Positions 1 through 36,904 of a stretch of DNA of 64,000 nt are shown piece after piece (positions within the stretch are counted from its first letter, which is position 1; each line of letters starts with the position of its first letter). The stretch is taken from positions 5,220,963-5,284,962 of the forward strand of contig NC_063176.1 of assembly GCF_023159225.1 (NCBI RefSeq). The letters run 5' to 3'. Source of the stretch: Perognathus longimembris pacificus (lineage: Eukaryota; Chordata; Mammalia; Rodentia; Heteromyidae). Made by a program: the position numbers and the translations under genes. The notes beneath the pieces are model-generated. The model did not search any database. It saw only the letters and a program-made list of their open reading frames with translations, and was not told the DNA's origin.

Positions 1-2035
1 TGTTCATTCACGTAGAGATTGGGAAAGGGTAAACAGGACAAGTTTCAAAGAAATAACTACCTTAGAAATAAGTAATTTTTGTTCATCATTTCCTGTCCTC
101 TCCCACTGCATAATCCAATCATAATACCAAAAATTATTGTTTTATAAAATTGAAACTAGGAATAATATCACGGCTCCATGACCTGGAACTTTAGAGGGTA
201 GAAATAATAAAAAGGACTTTTGTACAAGGAGATTTTTTTTCCACTTTTTATTTTGTCATGTGTGCTTTTCCAGGCATCCATTCAGGAGTCTTCAAATAGG
301 ATCTAGTAGCTGGGCTCACCCTCTCTGAAAGTAAATTTAGAGACATGCTGTCATTTTGTAGGGACAGCATCACTTAAGGTATATAAACAATGTAGGGTCT
401 TGTATTTGCTAGGTAATACTCTACCATTTGACCCATATCTCCCTATCCTTTTGCTTTTTAATTTTTCAGGTAGATTCTAGCACTTTTGTCTAGGTCAGCC
501 TCATACCTCAGTTTTTCTACCTCTGTCCCCGAGTAAAAGTTGCAAGCATTTTATCACTAGTTTTTTGCCTACAGATAATGATTACTGCCCTCACTTCTAG
601 TTCTAAGCTACAAAACCAGATAGCAGTTATTCTTATTTATTTCAGCACCCTAAGATCACTGTTGGTGATTGAAATCCCAGGTGCAAAAGTAAATTACAAT
701 TTCAAATACCTGTATAGCCATGTTCCATAGTTGGCTGCAGACATCCTGATTCTGCTGCTCGTTTTAATAACTAATTGTGCTTTTCTATTTTCTAGTTTTC
801 GTGCTTTGAAATCATGTTTTCAGCATTCGTTGGCTGTGGAGAAATAGTATGTCAAAATGTTTTTGGCTCTTGGAAACTATACTAAAACAGCTGGGGATGA
901 CTTAGTGATGTAGTTTAGTAATACAGTAGCATATTTGTGGCCTTGAATTTGAATTTGAATAGCAGCAGTAAAAATAAATGCAACAGGGAGAAATAATTGC
1001 CACCTTGTAAAGTAGATTGGTAAATGACAAACCACAGGTTAAAGATTTCTAAAGTCATTCCATTTTAGAAGTTAGGTATGTACTTGTTTGCAAGTTCCTT
1101 ATAAATTGTTCCAAGAACTTGGAAATATATGTGTTTATTTTTATATTTTATCTGTTTCTGCACATACTAGTGGTAATGGTGTCAAAGCATAAAACATTCA
1201 GCTATATTTAGAATCCACAACTTAAAATGAGGACAGAAAGAAAACTGTCTCTTGAAATTTTGAGGGGAAAAATATCTTTTGACCTGATTTTTTTCAACTA
1301 CAGTGAATATAATCATAATCTCATTCTGACTGCCCATATGTAATCATTTAGTATGATCTCACTAGATATAGATAGATACTACTTGTGTTTTTCATGAATT
1401 CAGGAACATAGCAGGAATGTGAAGTCTCAGGAATCAGGAAGTATCAGGTGATTTGTATTCACTTTTCCCTTAAAAGCTTTGTTTTTAACTGAGAAATCTA
1501 TAAATTATAAATGAGAAATATTTGCTTTTACAAATATGCATAATTAGGTATGATTTTCAAGGTAAAACTCCCAGAACTAGAACTCAAACTAGTAGAAAAT
1601 TGACAGGAACCCAGCAACTGCCCATGTAGTCCTCCCGTCACAATCATCTTACACACAAGCTCTGGTGATTACTAAGCTCCTACCTTTTGTGGTAGCTGTC
1701 TCCTTGTTCTTTTATTACCACCTCTGTGTGCAAATCTGAACAAGATAGTTTTGTCTGTTTTGGAGCTTAGTAAAAGAATCCTACATTCTTTTGTGGCCTC
1801 TTTCATTCACTATGGAATTCATCCGTGTTGCAGCTGTCCTGCATTCATGATTACTGCTGTGTAATATACGGTGTGTTCCCGCACCCACTTCATTCGTTAT
1901 ATTGACAGTGCATGGTTTCAGTTTGAGAATAATTCACGTTTCACAGTGAGAGTTACTTTAAGTCTTCTGTTGCAAATATAGTGGCTCGGTGATTAGGTAT
2001 GTATTGTATCTTAAATTGTATTAAATAACTACCAC
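1..2035. other. AT-rich DNA downstream of STAP1, nothing recognised
   Basis: No ORF with family similarity, no splice-bounded exon and no clear young repeat. 380-540 may be a decayed SINE. In human, UBA6 lies beyond STAP1 in the convergent orientation; I could not find any part of it here. Confidence 0.5.
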
Positions 2036-2039
2036 TGGA

Positions 2040-2228
2040 TGCCAGTGGCTCGTGCCTGAAATCCCCACTATTCTACTCGGGAGGCTGAGATCTGAGGACT
2101 GGTTTCGAAGCCACCCTGGGCAGCCGAGTCCAGGAGCCACTTAGCTCCAGTTTACCAACAAGAAGCTGGAAGTGGAGCTGTGGCTCAAGCCTTGAGCAAA
2201 GACAGCTTAGGGACAGCACCCAGGCTAT
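2040..2228 (+). repeat. Chimeric SINE: 7SL/B1-like head plus Geo right half
   Basis: Head GTGGCTCGTGCCTG...CTCGGGAGGCTGAG is 7SL-like; the second half GTGGCTCAAGCCTTGAGC matches the Geo monomer. Diverged. Confidence 0.75.
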
Positions 2229-2696
2229 CATCTCTTTCTAAGCATTAGATAAGCCATTCCTCGGCATGATGAGCCATGTCACTGTTTAATAGATGTTGCT
2301 GTGAGGTCGATGTGCCATTATGTATGTCTGAAGTTTCACTCTATTTTTCTAATTACCACTGAAAATGTCAAGTCTATTACACATCTTTTTCTTTTGTGAT
2401 GACAGGTTGTTGTTTTTTAAATTACTAACTCATGAAAAATCTTTACGTGTAGATATATTTGCCTTTCCTTCATTATTTCATTTGAAAGATTATTAAAGGC
2501 TAAGTACACAGTGATCTCTTCTAAAAGCTTCAGTTTTTCCTTTCACATTTAAAAAAAAATTTTTTAACTCAAAGCCTCACACTTTCTGGGCTGGTGTTCT
2601 GCCAACTTGAGCCACGCCTTCAGCCTACCTAACTTTTTAATCCTTCAGGAATTCTATGTATGAGGGATAGCTCTTTACCAATAGTTACTGAAGTAC

Positions 2697-2729
<33 letters not shown>

Positions 2730-2732
2730 GTT

Positions 2733-2923
2733 GCCAGTCCTGGGCCTTGGACTCCGGGCCTGAGCACTGTCCCTGGCTTCTTTTTGCTCAAGGCTAGCAC
2801 TCTGCCACTTGAGCCACAGCGCCACCTCTGGCCATTTTCTGTATATGTGGTGCTGGGGAATCGAACCCAGGGCTTCATGTATACGAGTCAAACACTCTTG
2901 CCACTAGGCCATATTCCCAGCCC
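2733..2923 (-). repeat. IDL-Geo dimeric SINE
   Basis: Full reverse copy, from GCCAGTCCTGGGCC to CCATATTCCCAGCCC. Imperfect target duplication CTGAAGT(A/C)... at 2688 and 2924. An (AT)n/(GTT)n stretch (2696-2732) lies at its 3' tail. Confidence 0.9.
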
Positions 2924-2929
2924 CTGAAG

Positions 2930-4500
2930 TCTATATCTTTTCCTTCTCTTTTTTCCAGGAGCTCTATCAAGTGGCACTAGAAGCCATATTTTACTCGATC
3001 TCTAAATTAAAAAAAAACAAAACTATTACTTATATAGTCCTGTGCTCATCTACTGTTTCCATCACGCAGATATATTTTTGTTACATGGTTAAAAACTAGT
3101 CCCTCCAGCTGTTTTCTGAGTGTCTTGGTTATTACTCTTTGCCCTTTATATTTTCAGTTCTTAATTTTCTAATGGTACTCATACAAATCTGTCACTATTG
3201 CAGATTCTAGTTGTCCCAAATTTGTTAGCTCTTATTTACTTGAACACACAAAATATACTTAATTTGTAGTCTGGGTCTAATAATTCTTTCACAAAATAGC
3301 CCCTCCTGGGTATCTATTTTGTTGTTTTTCTTCATCCTTTTGTCTTGCCTCCTCTAAGTCTGGCTAAATCTTTAATTCCTCACCAGTATTACATTTGGAA
3401 ACGTAAAGAAAATTGACATGGATATCCTTCCTCCAGAGTTTTTGATTTGCTTTTGCCAGATTCCTAGGTACTAGGAACTTAGGATGACGTTGATCAAATT
3501 TCAGAGACTCTGACTTTCTGGGCCTTCTATGTGAGTCAAAGCCTAACTGCTGGCTGTGCCTAGTACTCTTACTTTTAAGGTATGAAGGTTCTTTAAGGTT
3601 CCAAAGTGTGGTAACGGACTGCAAACTACCTTTGCATCCCTACCCTGTTGGCTTAGACAGCTTCTCAGTGCTCTCTTGCAGATACCTATGCCCGTAAATG
3701 GTCCAGGATTCGGCAAAGTTTATCATTCTGGGGTTCTGTTTGCTCCCACACGTCAACCAGGTAATTTAATTTTAAAATATATACGATTTGTCCAACTTTT
3801 CACAGTTCTCAAATGATGTGTGAAGAATACTTGGCTTTTTCATATTGCTTTTGCATCCGGAAACACCTAGGGATGCTTTCATATTTGAGGATTAGGAAGG
3901 CGAATAGTTTCAACTTTAAGGAACAGTCCGGTCTTTCCTAAGGTCCAAATTTTAGTTTTGTCAATCTTTATTTTATGTTATCCTAGTCATAATTTCCATC
4001 CTAGTGACTCTTCCTTTTAAGTAGAAATGAGTTACTTCATTTTCACTTTTATTCACTTGAAAAATCACCATTGTAATGTACTATGATTACATTATACCCT
4101 ACCTCTATCATCTCTAGCTTGAGTATTTAATAGTAATGTTTAATTAAAATATTTTTAAATTGTATTAGTCTTTCTTCAAACCCTGTTTATTTTGGCAAGT
4201 ATTTATTTACCAAGCATGACTTTTGTAGTAACCTTTTTATCTTGATTTTTATTTACTTCCTGTTTATTTGAATTTTTATGAGAAAAACTATCTTTTACAC
4301 TTAATCTTTGAATTTACTTTAGACTCGATAGCCTGGAATATGGTAATTTTATGCATTTGAAAAATAGTCATTAGGGGCAGTGTGCTGTACATAGTAATTA
4401 TAAGTTTGTTAATTGTATAACTTAAGTTTTCTAAGTCCTTCCTGATTTTTAATAAACCTGTTATGTCAATCACAGCAAAGAGTGTATTAAAAATTATCCA
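2930..4500. other. Intergenic DNA without recognised gene
   Basis: AT-rich. The only exon-like object is 3682-3766 (good acceptor and donor, two open frames), which I could not assign. Confidence 0.4.
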
Positions 4501-4502
4501 CT

Positions 4503-4690
4503 GTATTGCCTGTCGCTCACACCTGTAATCCTACCTCCTCAAGGAAGGTGATAGCTACGAATCTTGTTCTGACGTTAGCCCAGCCAGAAATCTCTATGAC
4601 TCACCCGCCAATCAGCCAGCAAATAGGCTTCCCGAAAGTGCAGGTGTGGATCAAGTGGTAGAACATCCACTCTAAGCCAAAACCGAGCAA
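4503..4690 (+). repeat. Old 7SL-Geo SINE copy
   Basis: CGCTCACACCTGTAATCCTA head and ATCAAGTGGTAGAACATCC second half; heavily diverged. Confidence 0.6.
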
Positions 4691-5176
4691 ACGTATAAGA
4701 CCTTTGAGTTTATGCTGTAGTACTGGAACAAAAGGTCAAAGTAATAATCACTAGAGATGTGTTGATATTTCGAGGACATAATGCCAATTTAGCCTTTAGA
4801 GCTTTCTATGTTATCTTTTATAGAATGTGAACAACATTCAGAGGTGGGAGGTATTGAAACACATTAGTCTCTTAATATCTACTTGGATATCAGCACAAGG
4901 ACGTAGATATGTGTTCAGTAAGTTTCAGTAAGTACCCCAGAGCTCATCCTTTCTGAGCTTGGATTCAAGACCTCATTCATACCCACTTGTTTTCTCAGCG
5001 GACACTCAAGCCATGCCTCCAGCCCTAAAGCTCAAACTTTATGCCCCAACTTTCATCGTATTGAAGATTCCTGATCAGTCAACATCGCCTTCCTATTTAA
5101 GAGAAAGCCTTACTTAGATGTTTTTAAAGAGCTAATTTTTCTTATCACCGTAGATTTTATTTGTTTGGTTTTTGTT

Positions 5177-5363
5177 GCCAGTCCTGGGGCTTGGACTCGG
5201 GGCCTGAGCACTGTCCCTGGCTTCTTTTTGCTCATAGCACTCTACCTTTTGAGCCACAGCGCCACTTCCAGGCTTTTTTCTATATATGTGGTGCTGAGGA
5301 ATCAAACCCAGGGATTCATATATATGAGGCAAGTACTTTACCACTAGGCCATATTGCCAACCC
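5177..5363 (-). repeat. IDL-Geo SINE with perfect 14-bp target duplication
   Basis: Reverse copy. CACCGTAGATTTTA flanks it at 5146-5159 and 5364-5377, proving a retroposed insertion. Some substitutions (ATTGCCAACCC end) show moderate age. Confidence 0.9.
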
Positions 5364-5738
5364 CACCGTAGATTTTAGAGTAAAGGTTCTCAAACTTACA
5401 TAGCATTTCTTGTGCATACTAAAAAGGCAGATTTCTGAACCAATCCGAAGAAGCTAATTCAATGAGTAAAAAGGAGAAAATTCAGCATTTTTAGGCATTA
5501 CAAGTAGCTCATTGCACTAATTTAAGTAGTTCCAGTAGCTACTTGAACCTAGTTTACTACAGCTGCTATAGCAAGTGTGCTTTGTGGCTTAAACAACCAT
5601 ATATCTACAGTTTTCAGGCTAGATGTCTTCGTTAAGACAAGTCAGGTGGATTCCAGTGCCTCCAGGCTTCTCTGTGTGGAGATTGTCATCTTCCAATCTC
5701 ACATACCTTTCCTTTGTGTGTGTCTGTATCCTAGTCTG

Positions 5739-5884
5739 ATTGTGTGTGTGTGTATGTATGTATGTATGTATGTTGGGTGTTAGATTTTTCTCACTATATA
5801 GCTGACAGAGGCCTCAAATTAACCATCTTCCTGCCTTAGCCTCCCTAATGCTGAGATTACAGGTATGTGCTACCATACCCAACC
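5739..5884 (-). repeat. (TG)n/(TATG)n microsatellite joined to reverse B1-like SINE
   Basis: 5739-5772 is TG then TATG repeats. 5780-5884 ends in GCTGAGATTACAGGTATGTGC TACC, the reverse of a B1/7SL head. Confidence 0.65.
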
Positions 5885-6211
5885 CTTTCACCGTCTTTCC
5901 ATGCCATTGAAGCTAAAAGGACATTGGGATTCTATTCTAGCCACTTGTTTTTACAGATGAAGACACCAAAGAAAATCAAACATCCAAGTAGTTAGAACAA
6001 AGAACAGAATACACACTGCTTCTTTTAATTCATAATTACAGAAGTGATTCCCAGATTGTGTGACCATCTTAGGGAAAAATAACGACGAAATGGTATCTGA
6101 GGCTTTGTTTCGCTAGATCTAGTATGGGGCTGGGTGATTACAGTTACTATGTACAACGTCCTATTTGTGAAGGAAACTAATGTTAACCTTTCACTGGTCT
6201 CTAAAAGGTTT

Positions 6212-6415
6212 GTCACTGGGTTACCTGTGGCTCACACCTGTAATCCTAGCTACTCAGCTGAGATCTGAGAATCAGGGTTCGAAGCCAGCCTTGGCAGGAA
6301 AGTCTGTGCAACTCTTACCTCTAATTCACCACCAAAAGGCTGGGAATGGAGCTATGGCTCAAGTGGTAGAGCACTAGGCTTGAGCACAAATGCTCAGGGA
6401 CAATACCCAGCTAAC
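6212..6415 (+). repeat. 7SL-Geo chimeric SINE
   Basis: GTGGCTCACACCTGTAATCC head, CCAGCCTTGGCAGGAAAGTC middle, then the Geo half GGCTCAAGTGGTAGAGCAC...GACAATACCCAG. Confidence 0.8.
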
Positions 6416-6736
6416 TGGCACCAATTTAAAACAATATATATTGGTTACCTTTGAACTACCTAAAGAGTAGTATCAGTAAAGAATATGAAAATTCATTACT
6501 TCCATTTACTTCCAATATCAACATTCATGACATACAATATTCCCTAGCTTCCTAGTTTAAATGACTGACATTTGACAAATGGGTCAAATCTAATTTCAAC
6601 AAAATCCTAATAATATTTCTTGGGAATTGATAGGATTTAGGAGAACCTGTGTTCAGGTGGAAATTGGGCAGAGGAAATTATTTAATCAGCCTAGGAAAAC
6701 AAAAACAATTATTTAAAAATTATCTTTTAATGTTTT

Positions 6737-6830
6737 TGTCAGTCGTGAGACTTGAACTCACAGCCTGAAGGCCGTCCCTAACCCTCTCTGTGCTCAAGGC
6801 TAGTCTTGTACCACTTGGAGCCATAGCACC
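6737..6830 (-). repeat. Geo-half SINE fragment
   Basis: Reverse GTCAGTCGTGAGACTTGAAC...CCACTTGGAGCCATAGCACC; decayed. If STAP1 used the ATTAAA at 6726-6731, this would lie in its 3' UTR. Confidence 0.6.
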
Positions 6831-7073
6831 GTTTCCTATTTTCATTTTCATTTTACATGGGACCCCACATTATTATTATTGTTACCCTGCAGTCATAATC
6901 TGTGATTTCCCAGTGAATCTCTTTCATTCTGATAAATTTGTATTCTACATTATTTCTGGTGCCCAAGCAAACTACTCAGAAATTAAGATTAGGAGAATAG
7001 AGGTAACTGTTTAAAACCAAAACTCTTCCTTTTGAAAAACAAATTACCAAGATACATGAGTAAATTTTCACAT

Positions 7074-7079
7074 TTTATT
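7074..7079 (-). promoter_or_regulatory. Candidate poly(A) signal AATAAA abutting the STAP1 stop
   Basis: On the minus strand the TGA is followed directly by AATAAA. Used as the signal, it would give a 3' UTR of only some 15-30 nt. An ATTAAA further on (6726-6731) is the alternative. Sequence alone cannot choose. Confidence 0.35.
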
Positions 7080-32096
<25,017 letters not shown>

Positions 32097-32159
32097 TCAA
32101 TTGTATTCAGTCTCAACAAACTGAAATTGCCCTGCTGGGCGAGGAAAAGGCAACGGTTC

Positions 32160-32170
32160 AAAGAGGAAGT
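32160..32170 (+). promoter_or_regulatory. PU.1/ETS-type site (AAAGAGGAAGT) upstream of STAP1
   Basis: AAAGAGGAAGT lies about 91 bp upstream of the STAP1 start codon. It fits the purine-rich PU.1 (SPI1) consensus, and STAP1 is a B-cell/myeloid gene, so a TATA-less PU.1-driven promoter is plausible. A weak TTTAAA is at 32182-32187 and a CA repeat lies just beyond. The motif is seen; the function is inferred. Confidence 0.45.
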
Positions 32171-32210
32171 CCCAACTTGCCTTTAAACCACCAACACAAC
32201 CACCAGCGGA

Positions 32211-32215
32211 CACAC

Positions 32216-32244
<29 letters not shown>
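32211..32244. repeat. (AC)n microsatellite near the STAP1 promoter
   Basis: About 16 AC units roughly 150 bp upstream of the STAP1 start codon. Confidence 0.9.
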
Positions 32245-32247
<3 letters not shown>

Positions 32248-32469
32248 TTTTCTTTTACTTTCTGTGAAGAAACAACAGGCATGGATGAACGTTTAGAGGT
32301 CAGTTTCTGAGTAAACATGCAATAAGCTATATCAACAGAGATTAACATCACCTGAAGATAAAAGCCCAGGTGTGTAGAGACAGGAATTTTGGAGGACACA
32401 TGAAGGACACATTTGGTTTTTTCCCCCCCTTTTGGGGGTGGGGAGAGTTGCTTATTGCTGTTCATTTTT

Positions 32470-33310
32470 TTTATTTCTAAAAGATATGATTTGAATAAAG
32501 TCTTAAAAATAATAAACTCATGAAAATTACTTCAGATGGTAATTTAATTAGTATTAATTCTCTTAGTTAAATATTTCATGTCTAAGCTTTGTTTAAATTT
32601 TAAAATGATTTTGGTGCCTCACCAAATATAGATCACATTTATGTGAAGATGGATTTTTTTCACCATTTAGCTCATTGGTGTTTCTAGCATGAGAAAGACG
32701 AGTGTTTATTTGCCCCCCCCTCACCCAAATTATAATGATTAATTACAAGTAAAGCTGTAATTTTTCTAATTTTTATTTGTTGTTTCAGATTTCTAAGCTG
32801 TGGGCCACTGACACTGTAATGCATGTGTGGGGTCCCAAAAGTATTTAGATACTGTCATAGAAGAGTATTAGGACAAAATACATGAGGAAAATGTTCCTTG
32901 CGAGATTGCATTTGGGCAGGTATGGTTCCTGGAGTTTGGGGAGAGGGAACAATAGACGAACTCTAATTTGTCTTAGAGAGCACTCTCACCATTCCCTATT
33001 TCATTCCTGGTATTTCAGGATATTGTAAATTTAGGGTAACCCGAGTCCAGTTAGAGCAGGCTATTCTCAGAAATCAAAATAAAGCAGGAATTCAAAGAAA
33101 ATCAGGTAGATCTTCCTTTCCGAATGGGGAGATCACATCGCTTCTCCGAACAAGATCTGTAGCTATAGTATAGGAAGCCAAATTGTGTATAATTGGACCC
33201 AAACAATACAAACTATCAGTAAGAGAGGGGGTTCCAGTGTCTTAATGAAGAAAAAAAAGCAGCTTGAAACAGAAATTGGGAGTTAAAAATCCAAAATTAC
33301 TTTGAATGGG
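32470..33310. other. Intergenic DNA, nothing recognised
   Basis: Between STAP1 and the first intergenic SINE cluster; includes a poly-C run near 32711. No ORF with similarity. Confidence 0.4.
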
Positions 33311-33314
33311 CTTT

Positions 33315-33640
33315 GGGTGGGCATGGTAACAAGTGCCTACAATCCTACACACTTGGGAGGCAGACACAGGGGTACTCAGTTCGAGGTCATTCTGGGAAAC
33401 AGCCAGATCTTGTCTCATAAATAAGTTGGGCATGGTGCAGCACACGTACAATCCCAGCTACTCAGGAAAAGGAGGCCAAAGGATTATATTTAAGGCTGGC
33501 CTGGAAAAAAGAAAAAGCCTCATGAAGCCCTAACTGAAAAAGAGACTAAAGCATAAAGAAATGGGAGTGTGTGGCTTAAGTGGTAGATCACTTACCTAGT
33601 GAGCATGAAGTCCTGAGTTTAATCCCCAGTAATGGGAGAC
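33315..33640 (+). repeat. B1-B1-ID composite SINE
   Basis: Two successive B1-like units (33315-33420 and 33423-33515; GGCATGGTAACAAGTGCC, GGGCATGGTGCAGCACACG) followed by an ID monomer (33563-33635; GGCTTAAGTGGTAGATCAC...TTTAATCCCCAGTAATGGG). The order recalls B1-dID-type rodent SINEs. Confidence 0.7.
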
Positions 33641-33652
33641 AGAAAAGCGGAT

Positions 33653-33719
33653 AGGAGAGGGAGGGAGGGAGGGAAGGAGGGAGGGAGGGAGGGAGGGAGG
33701 GAGGGAGGGAGGGAGGGGA
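33653..33719 (+). repeat. (GGGA)n microsatellite
   Basis: About 16 GGGA/GGAA units. Many GGG runs make a G-quadruplex likely on this strand. Confidence 0.95.
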
Positions 33720-34279
33720 AAATAAAGGAGAGAAAGGAGGGACATTGCCTTGCCTGTGTTTCTAGACCTGCCTGCTACTCAAGCCTTCAAATGATAAAAC
33801 AGAAGTCCAAGTGGATTTTTTTAAAGATAAAAATGACAGCTATTGTTGAGAAAGTTTCCGTATGCTAATAAAATGAGTTGAATGACACAGGAAAACTTCC
33901 TGATTTAATAACTGAACTCATCTCCCCTTTTTGGAACCCCATGGCTGTTGTAATACACAGGGGGGAAGTGAAAAGAGGCAGGGGAACAAGGTAATGGAAC
34001 TCTAAAGGCAGAGGAATCTACCACAGATGGAATATGAGAGAAGTCGTCATTGAGTTTTATGGTTATAGAGTTTTGCAGGAGAGTGGGAAGACTGACTCCT
34101 GAAAAATGTAGATAGAAATATTTTCCTTGAAATAACCACTTGGTTAATAATTATGTCTTTTGTTTCGGAAAAAGAAAAAAAAGCCAAGCAACAACAACAA
34201 CAAAATATCTCAAGCTCAGTTCATCAGCGACTGTCGGTTGCTTTGGTCTTTTGTTGGTGGTGATGCTGGTTGTGGTGAT

Positions 34280-34360
34280 CATTGTTGGGCTTGAACTTGG
34301 GGACTGGGTGCTATCTCTAAGCTTTTCTGCTCTACCACTGTGAGCTACAGCGCCACTTTC
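34280..34360 (-). repeat. Geo-half SINE fragment
   Basis: GGGCTTGAACTTGGGGACTGGGTGC...CTACCACTGTGAGCTACAGCGCC. The flanking stretch 34365-35410 has nothing I recognise. Confidence 0.65.
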
Positions 34361-35443
34361 CACTTATATATCAAGTATCAAATTATGTTTCTGTCATTCC
34401 TACCCACCCTAAAATACTATAAAATTAAAGATTTAGCTTAACCTTATGAGTCAGATCTGTCAGCAATTCCCAACATCACCATGTGCCTACATCATTATCA
34501 GGAGCTCTTCTAACAGAAAGTCTCATAATCCACATTATTAAAAAAAATACAACCTAATCAATCCACTTCTCTCCTTAATACACCCTAATGATTCTCTTTG
34601 CTTCGGAAATCCTTCTTTCTTTCTTTTTCCCAAAGAGCATTACATATGTATGATGTACCAAAAATATATACAATTATAGTGAGCAAATATTCCATAAGAA
34701 GACCTTAAAAATCAAGTACCCATGTTCCAGTGATTTGGCTTATTCAAAGCTGTCTCAACACACTGTTGATCTTTCCTGTGTTTACATAACTTTCATTCAC
34801 AGCACAGTATGGCTGTGCACTTTCTTTATATGATGATATCCTACTCATCCTTCAGGATTCCTATGAAGAAAGAATTCCTGATCTCCTGAAGACTTCTCCA
34901 CCCCAAGGAATAAAATCCATTACTCCTACTTCTGCATTCTTATAGCCCTTTTCATAGGCCTGTGTTACATTATCTACCTTTTGTGTATTTTTATTGGTTT
35001 AAATTTGGTGTCAATAAGAAACAGTTTATCAAATAAACAGCTTGTGTTCCAAGTACAGGTTGGTGAAAGGAAGATTGCAATATAGTTTGTTCAGTGACTA
35101 ATTTCTCACTCAAAAAATACGATTCTTATTTGGAAAGTTAACTGACATTGTGACAGGAATTTCATGTTCCCTAATGCATGTGGCCATTGGCTTTTATTGC
35201 CATGTAGAACAAGTGTGTCGCTGCCAAATGATTGGAAATACATGAGAACCAAACTATTATATTCCTCAGCAACATCTGTGTCACAGAAATTTTTTAGATC
35301 ATTTAACTTTTAATGTCATTCATGTGAATAAATACATGTTTTTGCAACAGTTAAGGCTCTCCAACATGTCTGAAGAGAGATTCCAATCTTTATCTAGTAC
35401 TTCCTGATAGTACATCCTAATTTCTTTTTTTTGTTTGTTTTTG

Positions 35444-35634
35444 GCCACTCCTGGGGCTTGGACTCAGGGCCTGAGCACTGTCCCTGGCTTCTTTTTGCTC
35501 AAGGCTAGCACTCTGCCACTTGAGCCACAGCGCCACCTCTGGCAGTTTCTATATATGTGGTGCTGAGGAATCGAACCCAGGGCTTCATGTATAAGAGGCA
35601 AGCACTGTTGCCACTAGGCCATATTCCCAGCCCC
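35444..35634 (-). repeat. IDL-Geo SINE with perfect 15-bp target duplication
   Basis: ACATCCTAATTTCTT at 35412-35426 and 35635-35649; near-consensus body. Confidence 0.92.
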
Positions 35635-35655
35635 ACATCCTAATTTCTTAGGTGT

Positions 35656-35658
<3 letters not shown>

Positions 35659-35697
<39 letters not shown>

Positions 35698-35925
35698 TGT
35701 GTGTGTGTGTGCTGATCTTGGGACATGAACTCGGGCCAGGCATTGTCCTTGACCTCCTTTTGCTCAAAGCTAGCTCTCTATCACTTGAGCCACAGCTCCA
35801 CTTTTTGTTGTTGTTGCTGCTTAATTGGAGACAATAGTCTCATGGACTTTCCTGCTTCTGCTGCCTTAGGACCACCGTCCTCAGATCTCAGAATCCTGAG
35901 TAGCTAAAATTACCAGTGCCCAGCC
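35659..35925 (-). repeat. (GT)n tract and reverse 7SL-Geo SINE
   Basis: GT repeat 35659-35711. 35712-35925 reads TGCTCAAAGCTAGCTCTCTATC ACTTGAGCC (Geo) then TCAGAATCCTGAGTAGCTA (7SL). Confidence 0.8.
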
Positions 35926-36298
35926 TTATTCTTATTTACTTCCTATTAATTATTTATTGCCATATACATATCAATTGATTGCAACAGACTTTCAAGATAT
36001 TTGAATTTAATATATTTATGTTTACAGCCTATAAGTAAAGACCCAAACTTTAATTTACTCCCTATGTTAAGAATTTATAACCAATAAGTGACTTGTATAT
36101 CTTATACAGTTTTTAATACAGGTAAACCTTTTTATTACTGTCGGTAGAAGAAAATAGTATTTTCAACAGAGAAAATTCAAATGTCATAAAAAAAAACTCC
36201 AGAAATTCTTAGCTATTCAACATGGGGATTTCTTCTTTGCCTGAGAATTACTGACATGGTCTTATAGGTCAGAAAAAATGCTACAGATGTGATATTAA

Positions 36299-36383
36299 AG
36301 TGCTGGACATGGTGGAAGTAGTACAGGGCTTGCTGAGCAAGCTCAAGGCCGCGAGTTCAAACCCATTCTAACAAAAATCCCCA
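36299..36383 (+). repeat. ID-type monomer
   Basis: CTTGCTGAGCAAGCTCAAGGCCGCGAGTTCAAACCC: anticodon-arm-like hairpin and B box. Not a tRNA gene (no acceptor stem). Confidence 0.6.
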
Positions 36384-36564
36384 AACTAACAATATTATTA
36401 AGTCTTGTGGAGTAGTTCAATTTGCTTACCTTATCATTTTCAATATAGTATGGAGAGTTACTCCTGGGATGATCAGAGTTGTTTTTTTTCCCCCTCCTTT
36501 GTCATGGTTTCCTTCTATTTTTGTGTATTATTCATAGTATTTGAAAATACTTTGGGGGAATAGA

Positions 36565-36895
36565 AGATGAATCTTGATTGTCAATTTATTGGATTGAAGA
36601 GTAGTTCAGTACCTCAGAAATAGTAAAATATACCTTTGCATGTGTCGATGAAAGTGTTTCTAGAGAGAATTAACTAAGGGAGAAAAACTTTGAATGTTGG
36701 CGGCACCATTATATTGGCTGGGGGCCCAGCTGGAATTAAAAAGAAGGAGACAGTCAGGTTGTGCAGACATAATCTTTCTTTTCTTCTTGACCAGCATGCT
36801 GAGCCATGATGGACCGAAATTAAATCTGTAAGGAAAATACATTTCCTCCTCTTAAATTATATCCTCAGGTATCCTGTCACATCAACGAAAAGTCT
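36565..36895. repeat. Old placental interspersed repeat (LTR-like), family not assigned
   Basis: TTGATTGTCAATTTATTGG... GTGTTTCTAGAGAGAATTAAC...GGCGGCACCATTATATTGGC...CCATGATGGACC...TCCTGTCACATCAACG is an order I recognise from a widespread old mammalian repeat, but I cannot name it safely. No coding capacity. Confidence 0.5.
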
Positions 36896-36904
36896 AACAC
36901 TAGT

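Noticed and set aside
3483..3547. Alternative STAP1 last exon (minus strand, after CACATAG)
   Set aside because: The peptide does not resemble the STAP1 tail in the correct phase, whereas 7141-7080 matches in phase and sequence.
1..7079. 3' end of UBA6 (expected neighbour)
   Set aside because: I found no coding segment or 3' UTR I could recognise; it may lie left of the window.
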